Of a DNA stretch of 64,000 bases, positions 9,972 through 18,901 are shown piece by piece. Within the stretch, counting starts at the first letter, position 1; each line of letters opens with the position of its first letter. Under the pieces are notes generated by a model. That model searched no databases. It saw only the letters and a list, made by a program, of their open reading frames with translations, and was not told where the DNA came from. The DNA is from Lysobacter silvisoli. GTDB lineage: Bacteria; Pseudomonadota; Gammaproteobacteria; Xanthomonadales; Xanthomonadaceae. The position numbers were made by a program, and so were the translations under genes. Location: contig NZ_QTSU01000001.1 of assembly GCF_003382365.1 (NCBI RefSeq), positions 2,294,001 to 2,358,000 of the forward strand. Reading direction: 5' to 3'.

Positions 9972-10442
9972 ATGAAATCCCTCATCGCACTCTTGCTCCT
10001 CGCCTTTGCCGCTTCGGCGCATGCGGGCACATGGGACTACGGGCAGTTCGATAACGACCAGGCACTGGATACCGCCTCGGACTGGGCCGAGTCCGGCAGC
10101 GTCGACTCCGTCCGCAACGCCCTGACCTCCGCTCATTCCGCCCGCTACTTGGCGTCCCCGGAAGGGGTCGACGCGCTCGTAGCCGCAGAAGTCGTCGCCG
10201 CCGCTATGGGCCGACCCAGCAAAAAGCTGCCGGCCGATTTGGCCGCATGGCTGCGGCAGCAGCCCGCGGACCGGCTGCGTGCGCTCGCACCACAGGCCCA
10301 GGCGGCGATCGCACGCGTACGCGACGCCAAGGGCTCGGAACTTTACGAACTGTGGGCCGAAGCGGAGCTGGAGCGATGGCTGGCCCAATTGGATGAGCTG
10401 TCCAGCCGCCTGGGTGCCGCCGCTCGTGCACCGGCTCGCTGA
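9972..10442 (+). CDS. exported DUF4259-like protein
   Basis: The chosen ATG at 9972 follows CAGGAGCGCACTC (a good AGGAG site) and gives a clean signal peptide (KSLIALLLLAFAASAHA). The mature protein begins GTWDYGQFDNDQALDTASDW, the hallmark opening of DUF4259 proteins, which are normally cytoplasmic; this one appears exported. The rest is helical and Ala-rich. The family has no established function. The frame is open from 9837, but those codons overlap the preceding gene. Confidence 0.75.
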   Translation: MKSLIALLLLAFAASAHAGTWDYGQFDNDQALDTASDWAESGSVDSVRNALTSAHSARYLASPEGVDALVAAEVVAAAMGRPSKKLPADLAAWLRQQPADRLRALAPQAQAAIARVRDAKGSELYELWAEAELERWLAQLDELSSRLGAAARAPAR

Positions 10443-10475
10443 TACGCCTCCAAGCCTGCTCGCCGCGATGCTGGC

Positions 10476-11183
10476 ATGAGCGCACCACTGCGCTGCCTGA
10501 TCCTGCCCGGCATGGACGGCACCGGTGAACTGCTGATGGAGTTCGCCGCCGCGCTCGCGCCTCAACTGCAAGCGGAGGTTGTGACCTACCCGCGCGACGT
10601 CGCACTGGGCTTCGACGCACTGACGGATCGGGTACGCGATCGCCTGCCGACGCAGCAGCCTTTCCTGTTGATCGGCGAATCCTTCTCCGGCCCCATCGCG
10701 ATCCGCCTGGCCGCGGAACGGCCTGCGGGCCTGCGCGGCCTGGTGCTGTGCGCGAGCTTTGCGCGCGCGCCGCAACCGCCGGGCTGGCTGCTGCCCGCGT
10801 CGTGGCTGGGTGGAATCGGCGCGCTATTGCCCTTGCAGCGGCTGCCCACGTCCTGGATCGCGGCGGCCATGCTCGGCCGCTGGGCGGACCCGCAGTGGCT
10901 GGCGCGCACGCGCGCGGCGTTGGACTCGCTGGACGCGGCGGTGCTGCGCACCCGCATGCGTGCGGGCAGCCGCGCCGACGAAACCGCCGCGCTGGCCCAG
11001 GTGGAGTGTCCGTTGCTGTACCTGCGCGGTCGCCACGACCGCCTGGTCTCGCGACGCAGCTGGACGCATATCCGCAGCGTGCAACCGCAGGCGCGCTGCA
11101 TCGAACTGGACGCTCCTCACTTCCTGCTGCAAGTGCGGCCGGCCGAAGCCGCCGACGCGATCCGCCAGGCCTACGCCGGCTGA
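10476..11183 (+). CDS. alpha/beta hydrolase
   Basis: The 235-residue protein has the alpha/beta-hydrolase layout: an oxyanion-loop strand (CLILPGMDGTGEL), the nucleophile elbow IGESFSG with Ser69 as the likely nucleophile, an acidic residue in RGRHDRLVSRR, and a late His in DAPHFLLQ. It lacks a signal peptide and should be cytoplasmic. The elbow reads G-E-S-F-S-G rather than the strict GxSxG. The substrate is not predictable. It follows the DUF4259 gene by 33 bases. Confidence 0.8.
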   Translation: MSAPLRCLILPGMDGTGELLMEFAAALAPQLQAEVVTYPRDVALGFDALTDRVRDRLPTQQPFLLIGESFSGPIAIRLAAERPAGLRGLVLCASFARAPQPPGWLLPASWLGGIGALLPLQRLPTSWIAAAMLGRWADPQWLARTRAALDSLDAAVLRTRMRAGSRADETAALAQVECPLLYLRGRHDRLVSRRSWTHIRSVQPQARCIELDAPHFLLQVRPAEAADAIRQAYAG

Positions 11184-11309
11184 GCGGCCCTCACGCGCCG
11201 TACACGGCGCCCACGCCGACATGGCCCCCGCCGCCGCGGCGCGCACCGGGGGATTTACCCGCGCGCTGGCTGCGCTCACTATGGCCCGAGCCAGCTAGGA
11301 CGCTCCTGC

Positions 11310-14159
11310 ATGCCAGCCAGCCTCAGCCGTCGCGATTTCCTCAAGTCCAGCGTGGTGGCGGGCATCGCGGTGTATGTGGCCGCGCCCGGCAGCAGCGCGC
11401 TGGCCGCGTTGTTCGAACGCGAGCGGCTGCGGCCGCTGCCCTGGGACCCGGCCACCGGCAAGATCCGCTACCGCGTCGACGCGACCGCCAAGGTCACCGG
11501 CGAAAAACTCTTCAGCTTCGACGTGCGTTCGCGCGACCTGCCCGGCTGGCCGCGCGAGCAGGCGCACGCGATGCTGCTGCGGGTGACCCGCGCCGACCGC
11601 GCCTACGCCGGCCACGACCTGTCGGTGCTGGGACCGCAGCTGCAGCCCGACCGCATCGTGACCGCCGCCGACCTGCAGCGCGACGGCCTGGGGTTTCCGC
11701 CGTTCTACGGCCAGGACCTGCTGCTGCCCGAAGGCGCCACGCCGGCCTACCTGGGCCAGGCCGTGGCCTTCCTGATCTGGCACGACTACGCGCGCTTCCG
11801 CGCGGCCAAGACGCGGCTCAAGTTCCGCGACGACCTGATCCGTTGGGGCGCGCAGACCGGGCCGCTGCAGCGCGACCCCTGGGCCAGCTTCCGCTACGTG
11901 CGCGTGGGCGGCGCCACGCCGTTCGACGACGACGCCTATTCCAGCCTCAAGGACACACCGCTGTTCCCCTCGGGCTACCGCAAGAATCAGCCGCAATGGC
12001 CGGCCGCCGACGCGGCCGGCGGCCTGGACGCGCAAGGCATGGCCCACGCTGCGGCGATCACGGCCGCGTTGGACGCGCCCGGCGACGGCAAGCTGGTATT
12101 GCAGCGCGAATACTTCTCGCAATCCATCGACACCGCTGCGCTGGAGCCGGACAACGGCAACGGCTGGTACGACCGCGACAGCGCCACCCTGCACCTGGTG
12201 GTGACCACGCAGTCGCCGCAGGAGATCGCCGAGGACGGCGCGCGCGTGCTCGCCGCCAGCGGCCTGGGCGTGAAGCGGCTGGTGCTGCACCCCTGCTACA
12301 CCGTCGGCTACGGCTCCAAGGACCACAACCCGTATCCGTTCTACGCCCTGATCGCCGGCCTGTACGGCGACGGCCGCGCGGTGCGCCTGGCCAACGACCG
12401 CTACGAGCAGTTCCAGGCCAGCCTCAAGCGCCACAGCTTCCGCATGCGTTACCGCATCGCGGTGGACAAGCGTAGCGGCAAGTTCGAACTGTTCCAGGGC
12501 GACATGACCGGGGACGGCGGCGGCCGGCGGAATTTCTCGCCCTCGGTGTGCCTGGTGGCTGCGACCGCGGCGCAGTCGATCTACTACTTCCCGCGCAGCG
12601 ACCTGGCCAGCACCGTGATCGCCTCGCGCGCGCTCGACGCGGGTTCGGCGCGCGGCTACGGCACCTTGCAGAGCATGGGCGCCACCGAAATGCTGGTGGA
12701 CGAAGTGGCCGCCGAGCTCGGCGTGGACGCGATCGAACTGCGCCAGCGCAACGTGTTCAAGACCGGCATGAAGAACACCCAGGGCGCGATCCCCGGCGGC
12801 GCCCAGCGCGCCGACGAAGTGCTGGCCAAGGCGCGCGCGCACCCGCTGTGGCAGCAGCGTGCGCAACGCAAGCGCGAGTACGAGGCCCAGCATCCGGGCA
12901 AGCGCTACGGCGTGGGCTTCGGCTGCGTGCAGAAGGATTTCGGCACCGGCGCCGAGTCGGCCTTCGCCGAAGTCTCGCTGTCGCGCGAGGGCCGCGTGGT
13001 GCTACGCCAGGTCGCGGTGGAAATGGGCACCGGCATGGCCACCAGCCAGGCCGCGCTGTGCATGCAATGGCTGGGCCGCCCCGCCGACGAAGTGCGCACC
13101 GGCGAAGTCGACTGGCCGGAGTTGCCGATGGTCGCCACCGGCGATCCCTGGCTGATGAGCCAGGCCGAACAGGACCGGCAGCAGGGCAATCCGCGCTGGA
13201 CGCCGAACCGGGTGATCCCGAGCAGCGCCAGCAACTCCGCGTATTTCTACGGCCACGCCACCCGCGAGGCGGCGCGGCTGCTCTTCACACAGGGTCTGTG
13301 GCCGGCGGCGCTGGCCTTGTGGGGTCAGGGCTACGGCGGCGGCCAGTTGTCGCCGCTGGTGGTGCGGCGCGAGGACGCGCGCTGGATCGAAGGCCGCCTG
13401 ACCGCCGCCAGCCTGGCGCCGCTGACGCTGGCGCAGCTGGCGGCCAAAGCCTACGAACTGGGCCTGCCCACCGGCGCGGTGGTGCACACCTTCAACCGCT
13501 GGCAATGGGCGCAGGCCGACTTCCCATTGGACGGCGACGACGCGCGCCTGCCGCTGGACGGCCTGGCCCTGCGCTGGGGCGACGGCCAGGCCAGCGGCCG
13601 CGGCACGCCCACCGCCAACGGCTACCGCATGCTCGAACGCAGCCGCGCCTATTACCCGCCGACCCAGCGCAACAACGCCGGGGTGGTCTATTACAGCGCC
13701 ATCGGCACCCTGGCCGAAGTCGCGGTGGACAGCGCCAGCGGCGCGGTGGAACTGCTCAACCACCACTCGATCCTGGAATGCGGCAACCAGATCGTGCCCG
13801 AGCTGGTGTCCGGCCAATTGCAGGGCGGCCTGGCCATGGGCATCGGTCACGCGCTGCACGAATACCTGCCGCTGTACGAGGACGGCCCCGGCAACGGCAG
13901 CTGGAACTTCAACCGCTACCAGCTGCCGCGCGCGCGCGACGTGGCGGTGTGGGCGCAGACCGGCGAGGTGCTGCCGCCGCTGTCCGACACCGACCCGCCC
14001 AAGGGCATGGCCGAAGTGGTGATGATCGCGGTGGTGCCGGCCATCGCCAACGCCGTAGCCCACGCCACCGGCCACCGTTTCCGCGAACTGCCGATCACCG
14101 CCGACAAAGTGCGGGCCGCGCTGCGCGGCGCGCCGGCTACGCAGGAGGCCAGCGCATGA
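11310..14159 (+). CDS. molybdopterin-binding large subunit of a xanthine dehydrogenase-family oxidoreductase (Tat-exported)
   Basis: The 949-residue protein opens with a twin-arginine signal (SRRDFLK at residues 6-12, then a hydrophobic stretch), so it should fold with cofactor and cross to the periplasm by Tat. It belongs to the isoquinoline 1-oxidoreductase beta / membrane-bound aldehyde dehydrogenase branch of molybdenum hydroxylases. The molybdopterin-domain motif GSARGYGTLQSMGATEM is present, as is the C-terminal QGGLAMGIGHALHEYLP, the region that holds the catalytic Glu in this family. Its stop overlaps the start of the 2Fe-2S subunit, and a cytochrome c gene follows. The substrate (an aldehyde or N-heterocycle) cannot be told from sequence. 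Confidence 0.9.
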   Translation: MPASLSRRDFLKSSVVAGIAVYVAAPGSSALAALFERERLRPLPWDPATGKIRYRVDATAKVTGEKLFSFDVRSRDLPGWPREQAHAMLLRVTRADRAYAGHDLSVLGPQLQPDRIVTAADLQRDGLGFPPFYGQDLLLPEGATPAYLGQAVAFLIWHDYARFRAAKTRLKFRDDLIRWGAQTGPLQRDPWASFRYVRVGGATPFDDDAYSSLKDTPLFPSGYRKNQPQWPAADAAGGLDAQGMAHAAAITAALDAPGDGKLVLQREYFSQSIDTAALEPDNGNGWYDRDSATLHLVVTTQSPQEIAEDGARVLAASGLGVKRLVLHPCYTVGYGSKDHNPYPFYALIAGLYGDGRAVRLANDRYEQFQASLKRHSFRMRYRIAVDKRSGKFELFQGDMTGDGGGRRNFSPSVCLVAATAAQSIYYFPRSDLASTVIASRALDAGSARGYGTLQSMGATEMLVDEVAAELGVDAIELRQRNVFKTGMKNTQGAIPGGAQRADEVLAKARAHPLWQQRAQRKREYEAQHPGKRYGVGFGCVQKDFGTGAESAFAEVSLSREGRVVLRQVAVEMGTGMATSQAALCMQWLGRPADEVRTGEVDWPELPMVATGDPWLMSQAEQDRQQGNPRWTPNRVIPSSASNSAYFYGHATREAARLLFTQGLWPAALALWGQGYGGGQLSPLVVRREDARWIEGRLTAASLAPLTLAQLAAKAYELGLPTGAVVHTFNRWQWAQADFPLDGDDARLPLDGLALRWGDGQASGRGTPTANGYRMLERSRAYYPPTQRNNAGVVYYSAIGTLAEVAVDSASGAVELLNHHSILECGNQIVPELVSGQLQGGLAMGIGHALHEYLPLYEDGPGNGSWNFNRYQLPRARDVAVWAQTGEVLPPLSDTDPPKGMAEVVMIAVVPAIANAVAHATGHRFRELPITADKVRAALRGAPATQEASA

Positions 14160-14713
14160 GCGACGGCATCGTCACCCTACCGCTGAGCCTGACCGTCAAC
14201 GGCCGTGCCCACGGGCCCCTGCAGGTGCCCGAGGACATGATGCTGATCGACGTGCTGCACGAGTACCTGGGGCTCACCGGCACCCGCTTCGGCTGCGGCC
14301 AGGGCGTGTGCCGCGCCTGCACGGTGATCGTCGACGACGAGCACGGCCCGCGCGAGGTGCGCAGCTGCATCACCGGCGCGCACTACTTCGCCGGCAAGCG
14401 CATCCGCACCGTCGAAGGCCACGCGCAGCGCGACGACACCGGCGCGATCGTGCAGCTTTCGCCGGTGCAGCAGGCGTTCCTGGATCACTACAGCTTCCAG
14501 TGCGGCTACTGCACGCCCGGCTTCGTCAACGCCGCCACCGTGCTGCTGGAACGCCTGCGCAAGGCGCCGGTGGCCAAGTCCGAACTGGAAGCCACGATCA
14601 CCGACGCGCTGGACCCGCACCTGTGCCGCTGCACCGGCTACGTGCGCTACTACCAGGCGGTGAAGGCGGTGGCGCTGGCCACGCCCGGCCTGGTCAGGGA
14701 GGACGCGCCGTGA
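14156..14713 (+). CDS. 2Fe-2S subunit of the molybdenum hydroxylase
   Basis: This 185-residue subunit has an N-terminal plant-type ferredoxin domain with cluster Cys residues at 47, 52, 55 and 71 (RFGCGQGVCRACT). Its C-terminal helical domain has the second cluster motifs QCGYCTPG and HLCRCTGY. It relays electrons from the molybdenum site of the large subunit towards the cytochrome c encoded next. It has no signal peptide, so it probably travels with the Tat-exported large subunit, as in related enzymes. It overlaps both neighbours by 4 bases (ATGA, then GTGA). Confidence 0.95.
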   Translation: MSDGIVTLPLSLTVNGRAHGPLQVPEDMMLIDVLHEYLGLTGTRFGCGQGVCRACTVIVDDEHGPREVRSCITGAHYFAGKRIRTVEGHAQRDDTGAIVQLSPVQQAFLDHYSFQCGYCTPGFVNAATVLLERLRKAPVAKSELEATITDALDPHLCRCTGYVRYYQAVKAVALATPGLVREDAP

Positions 14714-15966
14714 CCCGGGTGGGCTGGCGCCGCGTCGTGGCCTGGGCCCTGCTGCTGGCCGTGGTGTGGCTGCTGGGCAGCGCGCTGCTGCAATGGTGGT
14801 CCTCGCGCGGGCCGGTGCAGCGGGTCACGGCCACGCCCGAGCAGTTCGCGCGCGGCCGTTATCTCACCGACGCCGCCGACTGCGCCGCCTGCCATACCGC
14901 GCCCGGCGGCGCGCCGTTCGCTGGCGGCGTACCGCTGCCGTCGCCGTTCGGCACCATCCACGGCACCAACATCACGCCCGATCCCGAGCACGGCATCGGC
15001 CGCTACACCGCCGACGATTTCCACCACGCGCTGACCCGCGGAGAAGCGCGCGACGGCCACCAGCTGTACCCGGCCATGCCCTACGTGTCCTACCGCGGCA
15101 TCGCGCGCGCGGACTCGGACGCGATCTACGCCTATCTGATGCAGCAGCCCGCGGTGTCGCAGCCCAACCGCAAGAACGGCGTGCGCTTTCCCTTCAACAT
15201 CCGCAGCGGCATCGCCCTGTGGAACCTGGCCTTCGCCGGTGCCGGCGATGCGCCCGCACCTGCCTCGCAAGGCGACTCGCCGGCGTGGCAGCGCGGCCGC
15301 TATCTGGTCGACACCCTGGGCCATTGCGGCGAATGCCACAGCCCGCGCGGTTGGGCGGGGCAGCTCGACCGCAAGCGTCCGCTGGGCGGCAACAACGAAC
15401 TGGGCCGCTTTGCCGCGCCCGACATCACGCCGCAAGGCCTGGCCGCGCGCGGCTGGGATGCGGCGCAACTGCGCGCCTACCTGGGCACCGGCCTCAACGC
15501 GCACGCGGTAGCCTCGGACGAAATGCTGACCGTGGTGCGCCTGTCCACGAGCCGCCTCAGCGCCGCCGATCTGGACGCCATGAACACCTATTTGCTCGGC
15601 GACCGGCCGCCCGCGCCGCGCGCGGCCGGCCCGCGCACCGGCAACGACCCCGGCGCACGCCGCCATTACCTGGACCTGTGCGCGGGCTGCCACGGCCGCG
15701 AACGCGAGGGCGTGCCGCACGTCGCACCGGCCTTGGCCGGCAACAGCAGCGTGCGCGACGCCGACCCGCACAACCTGATCGTCGCCCTCCTCGACGGCCT
15801 GCCCGAACACGACCTGCCCGGCCTGGAGCGCATGCAGCCCATGCCCGGCTTCGCCCAGGACCTGGACGACCGCGAGGTCGCCGCCCTGGCCAACTGGCTG
15901 CGCGGCGACAGCGCCGCCACGCCGCAGGCGGTGGCCGAACTGCGCAAGCGATCCGGCACGCACTGA
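14710..15966 (+). CDS. membrane-anchored triheme cytochrome c
   Basis: The start is a GTG at 14710 overlapping the previous stop. The 418-residue protein has an N-terminal membrane anchor or uncleaved signal (VVAWALLLAVVWLLGSALL) and three c-type haem sites: CAACH (58-62), CGECH (206-210) and CAGCH (324-328). Three tandem cytochrome c domains of this kind accompany periplasmic aldehyde, alcohol and gluconate dehydrogenases and pass electrons to ubiquinone or an oxidase. Here it is the electron exit of the molybdenum hydroxylase encoded by the two preceding genes. Confidence 0.93.
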   Translation: MTRVGWRRVVAWALLLAVVWLLGSALLQWWSSRGPVQRVTATPEQFARGRYLTDAADCAACHTAPGGAPFAGGVPLPSPFGTIHGTNITPDPEHGIGRYTADDFHHALTRGEARDGHQLYPAMPYVSYRGIARADSDAIYAYLMQQPAVSQPNRKNGVRFPFNIRSGIALWNLAFAGAGDAPAPASQGDSPAWQRGRYLVDTLGHCGECHSPRGWAGQLDRKRPLGGNNELGRFAAPDITPQGLAARGWDAAQLRAYLGTGLNAHAVASDEMLTVVRLSTSRLSAADLDAMNTYLLGDRPPAPRAAGPRTGNDPGARRHYLDLCAGCHGREREGVPHVAPALAGNSSVRDADPHNLIVALLDGLPEHDLPGLERMQPMPGFAQDLDDREVAALANWLRGDSAATPQAVAELRKRSGTH

Positions 15967-16054
15967 GCCGCGCCGGAGCGCGGCCGCCCGCACTCGACGA
16001 CTTCCTGTGGCAGCGGCGCACGCCGCGATGCGGCCGCTAGCGCTGGTCGGTCCC

Positions 16055-16080
16055 ATCGCGGCTTGCGCCGCTCCTACAGA
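16055..16080 (-). repeat. REP-like palindrome
   Basis: The core is a stem (CGCGGC / GCCGCT) around a TTGC turn, followed by CTCCTACAGA. This is one member of a family with further copies near 18.8-19.0 kb and 61.4-61.6 kb. Confidence 0.75.
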
Positions 16081-16146
16081 CAGCAGGCTTGGCCGCGCAT
16101 CCGCCGCCATTCGCAACCGCCACTTGCCGTCGCAACACACAGTGCG

Positions 16147-16270
16147 ATTGTCTTCAAGACAATTGGATTGCGCTGCAACGCAACAAACGCGCACTTATCT
16201 GACCGTCGTTGTCACAGATATTTGTGAACTATTGCGCAAAGCCGTATTTCCACGTTTGACAACGTTGTCA
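16147..16270. promoter_or_regulatory. cluster of four inverted repeats upstream of the chitinase gene
   Basis: Four dyads lie in 124 bases: ATTGTCTT-C-AAGACAAT (16147-16163), TTGCG-N6-CGCAA (16168-16183), TCACA-N6-TGTGA (16212-16227) and the perfect 14-base palindrome TGACAACGTTGTCA (16257-16270). The third has CRP/Clp-type half-sites but in inverted order. They are plausible operators for chitinase control; no regulator gene is adjacent. Confidence 0.5.
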
Positions 16271-16508
16271 GCAATGGCAGCCTCGGTGGCCGAAACCGGC
16301 GCCGACCGCGACCGCGCGCCGCCGAACCACGCTCCGGAGGGAACCGCAGCACCGTTCACCCGCCGCACCGCGGCGCATACGAGGAGGTCGTCGAACCTCC
16401 CGCGCAGTACCGAGGCGCCACCGCCTCCTTTCCAGCACACAGAGGGACCTTGCCCGGCCGGCGACGGCGCGGGTTTCGCATCGGACTTCGCACACGGGAG
16501 AGGACGCA

Positions 16509-18599
16509 ATGAAGCACGCTCGATTGAAGCACGCTCGGTTGAAGCAGGCTTGGTCCACCAGATCGGCCAGCCTGGCGCTGGCCTGCCTGCTGGCCACGTC
16601 ATGGACCGCCTCGGCATGGGCGCAAAGCGCCAGCTGCAGCGGCGTGGCCGCATGGAATTCGGCCACCATCTACAACCCCGGCGACAAGCTGGTCTATCAG
16701 AACCGCCTGTACCAGGCGAACATCCAGATCTGGAACGCGCCGCCGACGCACTGCCCCAGCTGCGGCTGGTACACCGACCTGGGCGCCTGCGGCACCGGCG
16801 GCAACCAATCGCCCAGCGTGAGCCTGACCGCGCCCAGCAACGGCGCCAGCTACAACACCGGCGCCAACATCGCCGTCAGCGCCAACGCGTCCGACAGCGA
16901 CGGCAGCGTCGCCCAAGTCGAATTCTTCCGCGGCACGGTGTCGCTGGGCGTGGATACCAACTCGCCCTACAGCGTGACCTGGAACAACGCCACCGCCGGC
17001 AGCCACGCGTTCAAGGCCGTGGCCACCGACAACAACGGCGCCACCGCGACCTCGGCCACCGCCACGGTGACCGTGACCACGGTCAGCAACGACACCACGC
17101 CGCCCAGCGTGCCCGGCGGCCTGGCCTCGCCTTCGCAGACCTCCAGCAGCATCGCGCTGAGCTGGAACGCGTCCACCGACAACAGCGGCGGCAGCGGCGT
17201 GGCCGGCTACGACGTATACCGCGACGGCGCGCTGATCGCCTCGCCCACCGCCACCAGCTACACCGCCACCGGCCTGACCGCCAACACCAGCTACGCCTTC
17301 CGCGTGCGCGCCCGCGACAACGCCGGCAACGCCTCGGCGCAGAGTGCGCAGATCAGCGTCAGCACCACCCAGGGCGGCGGCGGCGGCAACAAGCGGGTGA
17401 TCGGCTACTTCACCCAGTGGGGTATCTACGGCCGCAACTACCGGGTCAAGAACATCGACACCAGCGGCTCGGCGGCCAAGCTGACCCACATCAACTACGC
17501 CTTCGGCAACGTGCGCAACAACCGCTGCCAGGTGGGCGTGACCATCCCCAGTAACGAATCCACCGGCGAGGGCGGCGACGCGTTCGCCGACTACACCAAG
17601 GCCTTCGGCGCCGGTGAAAGCGTGAGCGGCGCCGCCGACACCTGGGACCAGCCGCTGCGCGGCAACTGGAACCAGCTCAAGCAGCTCAAGGCCAAGTACC
17701 CGGGCCTGAAGGTGCTGATCTCGCTGGGCGGCTGGACCTGGTCGCGCGGTTTCGCCAGCGCAGCGCGTCCGGAGAACCGCCAGGCCTTCGTCGCCTCGTG
17801 CATCGACGCCTACATCCGCGGCAACCTGCCGGTCACCGACGGCGCCGGCGGCGTGGGCGCGGCAGCGGGCGTGTTCGACGGCATCGACCTGGACTGGGAA
17901 TATCCGGCCGCTTGCGGCCTGAGCTGCGGCACCGCGGAGGAAAGCGCCAACTTCACCGCCCTGCTGGCCGAATTCCGCAGCCAGCTCAACGCGGTGCGCC
18001 CCGGCCTGCTGCTGACCATCGCCGCCGGCGCCGGCATCGACAAGATCCGGGTCACCAATCCGGCGGCGTATCACCAGTACCTGGACTACATCAACGTGAT
18101 GACCTACGACTTCCACGGCACGTGGGAGGCCAGGACCAACCATCACACCGCGTTGTTCGACTCGCCCAGCGATCCGTCCACCGGCGACGCCCTGCAGTAC
18201 AACAGCAACGACGCGATGGAAGGCTTCCTCTCGCGCGGCGTGCCGGCGTCCAAGCTCAATCTGGGCATCGGTTTCTACGGCCGCGGCTGGACCAACGTGC
18301 CCAACGTCAACAACGGCCTGTACCAGAGCGGCAGCGCGGCGCCGGGCACCTACGAGGCGGGCAACGAGGACTACAAGGTGCTCAAGAACCGCCCGGGCAC
18401 GGTCTACACCGACGCCACCGCGCGCGCCACCTGGAAGTACGACGGCACTACGTTCTGGAGCTACGACACGCCGGCGATGATCATCGAGAAGATGGGCTAC
18501 GTGAAGGCGCAGGGCCTGGGCGGCGCGTTCTTCTGGGAGTTCAGCGGCGACGACGCCCAGGGCAGCCTGGCCACCGCCGTCAGCGACGGACTGAAGTGA
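16509..18599 (+). CDS. secreted GH18 chitinase with chitin-binding and FnIII modules
   Basis: The 696-residue enzyme hydrolyses chitin outside the cell. In order it has a signal peptide (about residues 1-39), a CBM5/12-type chitin-binding domain (about 40-92, with AWNSATIYNPGDKLVYQNRLY), a bacterial Ig-like domain (about 97-190), a fibronectin type III domain (about 194-287), a short poly-Gly linker and a GH18 barrel (about 297-692). The catalytic motif DGIDLDWEYP puts the acid Glu at 464; SLGGW and YDFHG are the other GH18 signatures. The N-terminus contains a duplicated KHARLKHARL from a 14-base tandem repeat, so the true start may lie a few codons downstream. Two stem-loops close the gene. 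Confidence 0.95.
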   Translation: MKHARLKHARLKQAWSTRSASLALACLLATSWTASAWAQSASCSGVAAWNSATIYNPGDKLVYQNRLYQANIQIWNAPPTHCPSCGWYTDLGACGTGGNQSPSVSLTAPSNGASYNTGANIAVSANASDSDGSVAQVEFFRGTVSLGVDTNSPYSVTWNNATAGSHAFKAVATDNNGATATSATATVTVTTVSNDTTPPSVPGGLASPSQTSSSIALSWNASTDNSGGSGVAGYDVYRDGALIASPTATSYTATGLTANTSYAFRVRARDNAGNASAQSAQISVSTTQGGGGGNKRVIGYFTQWGIYGRNYRVKNIDTSGSAAKLTHINYAFGNVRNNRCQVGVTIPSNESTGEGGDAFADYTKAFGAGESVSGAADTWDQPLRGNWNQLKQLKAKYPGLKVLISLGGWTWSRGFASAARPENRQAFVASCIDAYIRGNLPVTDGAGGVGAAAGVFDGIDLDWEYPAACGLSCGTAEESANFTALLAEFRSQLNAVRPGLLLTIAAGAGIDKIRVTNPAAYHQYLDYINVMTYDFHGTWEARTNHHTALFDSPSDPSTGDALQYNSNDAMEGFLSRGVPASKLNLGIGFYGRGWTNVPNVNNGLYQSGSAAPGTYEAGNEDYKVLKNRPGTVYTDATARATWKYDGTTFWSYDTPAMIIEKMGYVKAQGLGGAFFWEFSGDDAQGSLATAVSDGLK

Positions 18600-18664
18600 G
18601 GCGCGCCGGCGACGGCACGCCCTGAGCTTGCGCAGCGCCACGGTCCCTGCCGCGGCGCTTGCCT

Positions 18665-18698
18665 CGGGGCGCCGGCCTCCCCTCGGGCCGGCGCCCCG
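18665..18698 (+). terminator. GC-rich stem-loop after the chitinase gene
   Basis: A 13-bp perfect stem (CGGGGCGCCGGCC and its complement) has an 8-base loop and is followed by GATTTA. The T-run is weak. Confidence 0.5.
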
Positions 18699-18718
18699 GA
18701 TTTATCCGACGAGCTCGC

Positions 18719-18751
18719 ACGGCCGCCTGCACGCAGGCGGCCGTTTGGTTT
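18719..18751 (+). terminator. Rho-independent terminator
   Basis: A perfect 12-bp stem (ACGGCCGCCTGC / GCAGGCGGCCGT) with a 2-base loop is followed by TTGGTTT. Confidence 0.75.
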
Positions 18752-18770
18752 ATGCCGCAATCTTAGTTAC

Positions 18771-18800
18771 CTACAGGCAGGAACGGCGCAAGCCGCGACC
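18771..18800 (+). repeat. REP-like palindrome (diverged copy)
   Basis: CTACAGGCAGGAACGGCG-CAAGCCGCGACC keeps the family order (CTACA, GGCG, GCCGCGACC) with substitutions. Confidence 0.55.
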
Positions 18801-18852
18801 GCGCCACTTCGATCGCCGCGAAACACCGATGCGGGCGCAGAGACTGAAAAGC

Positions 18853-18878
18853 ATCGCGGCTCACGCCGCTCCCACAGA
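18853..18878 (-). repeat. REP-like palindrome
   Basis: This is the same family and orientation as 16055-16080. The core is CGCGGCTCACGCCGCT followed by CCCACAGA. Confidence 0.75.
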
Positions 18879-18901
18879 AAGCGAAAGGCAACGCCGCTCT
18901 G

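Larger units (their letters stand above)
15967..16508 (+). other. 542-base intergenic region before the chitinase gene
   Basis: It holds one REP-like element (16055-16080) and then an unusually AT-rich stretch (16100-16280) with four dyad-symmetric sites, listed separately. No credible gene is present on either strand; the open frames that cross it are out-of-phase readings of neighbouring genes. Confidence 0.6.

Noticed and set aside
16212-16227. Canonical CRP/Clp binding site before the chitinase gene
   Set aside because: The half-sites are in the order TCACA-N6-TGTGA rather than TGTGA-N6-TCACA, so it is reported only as a dyad.
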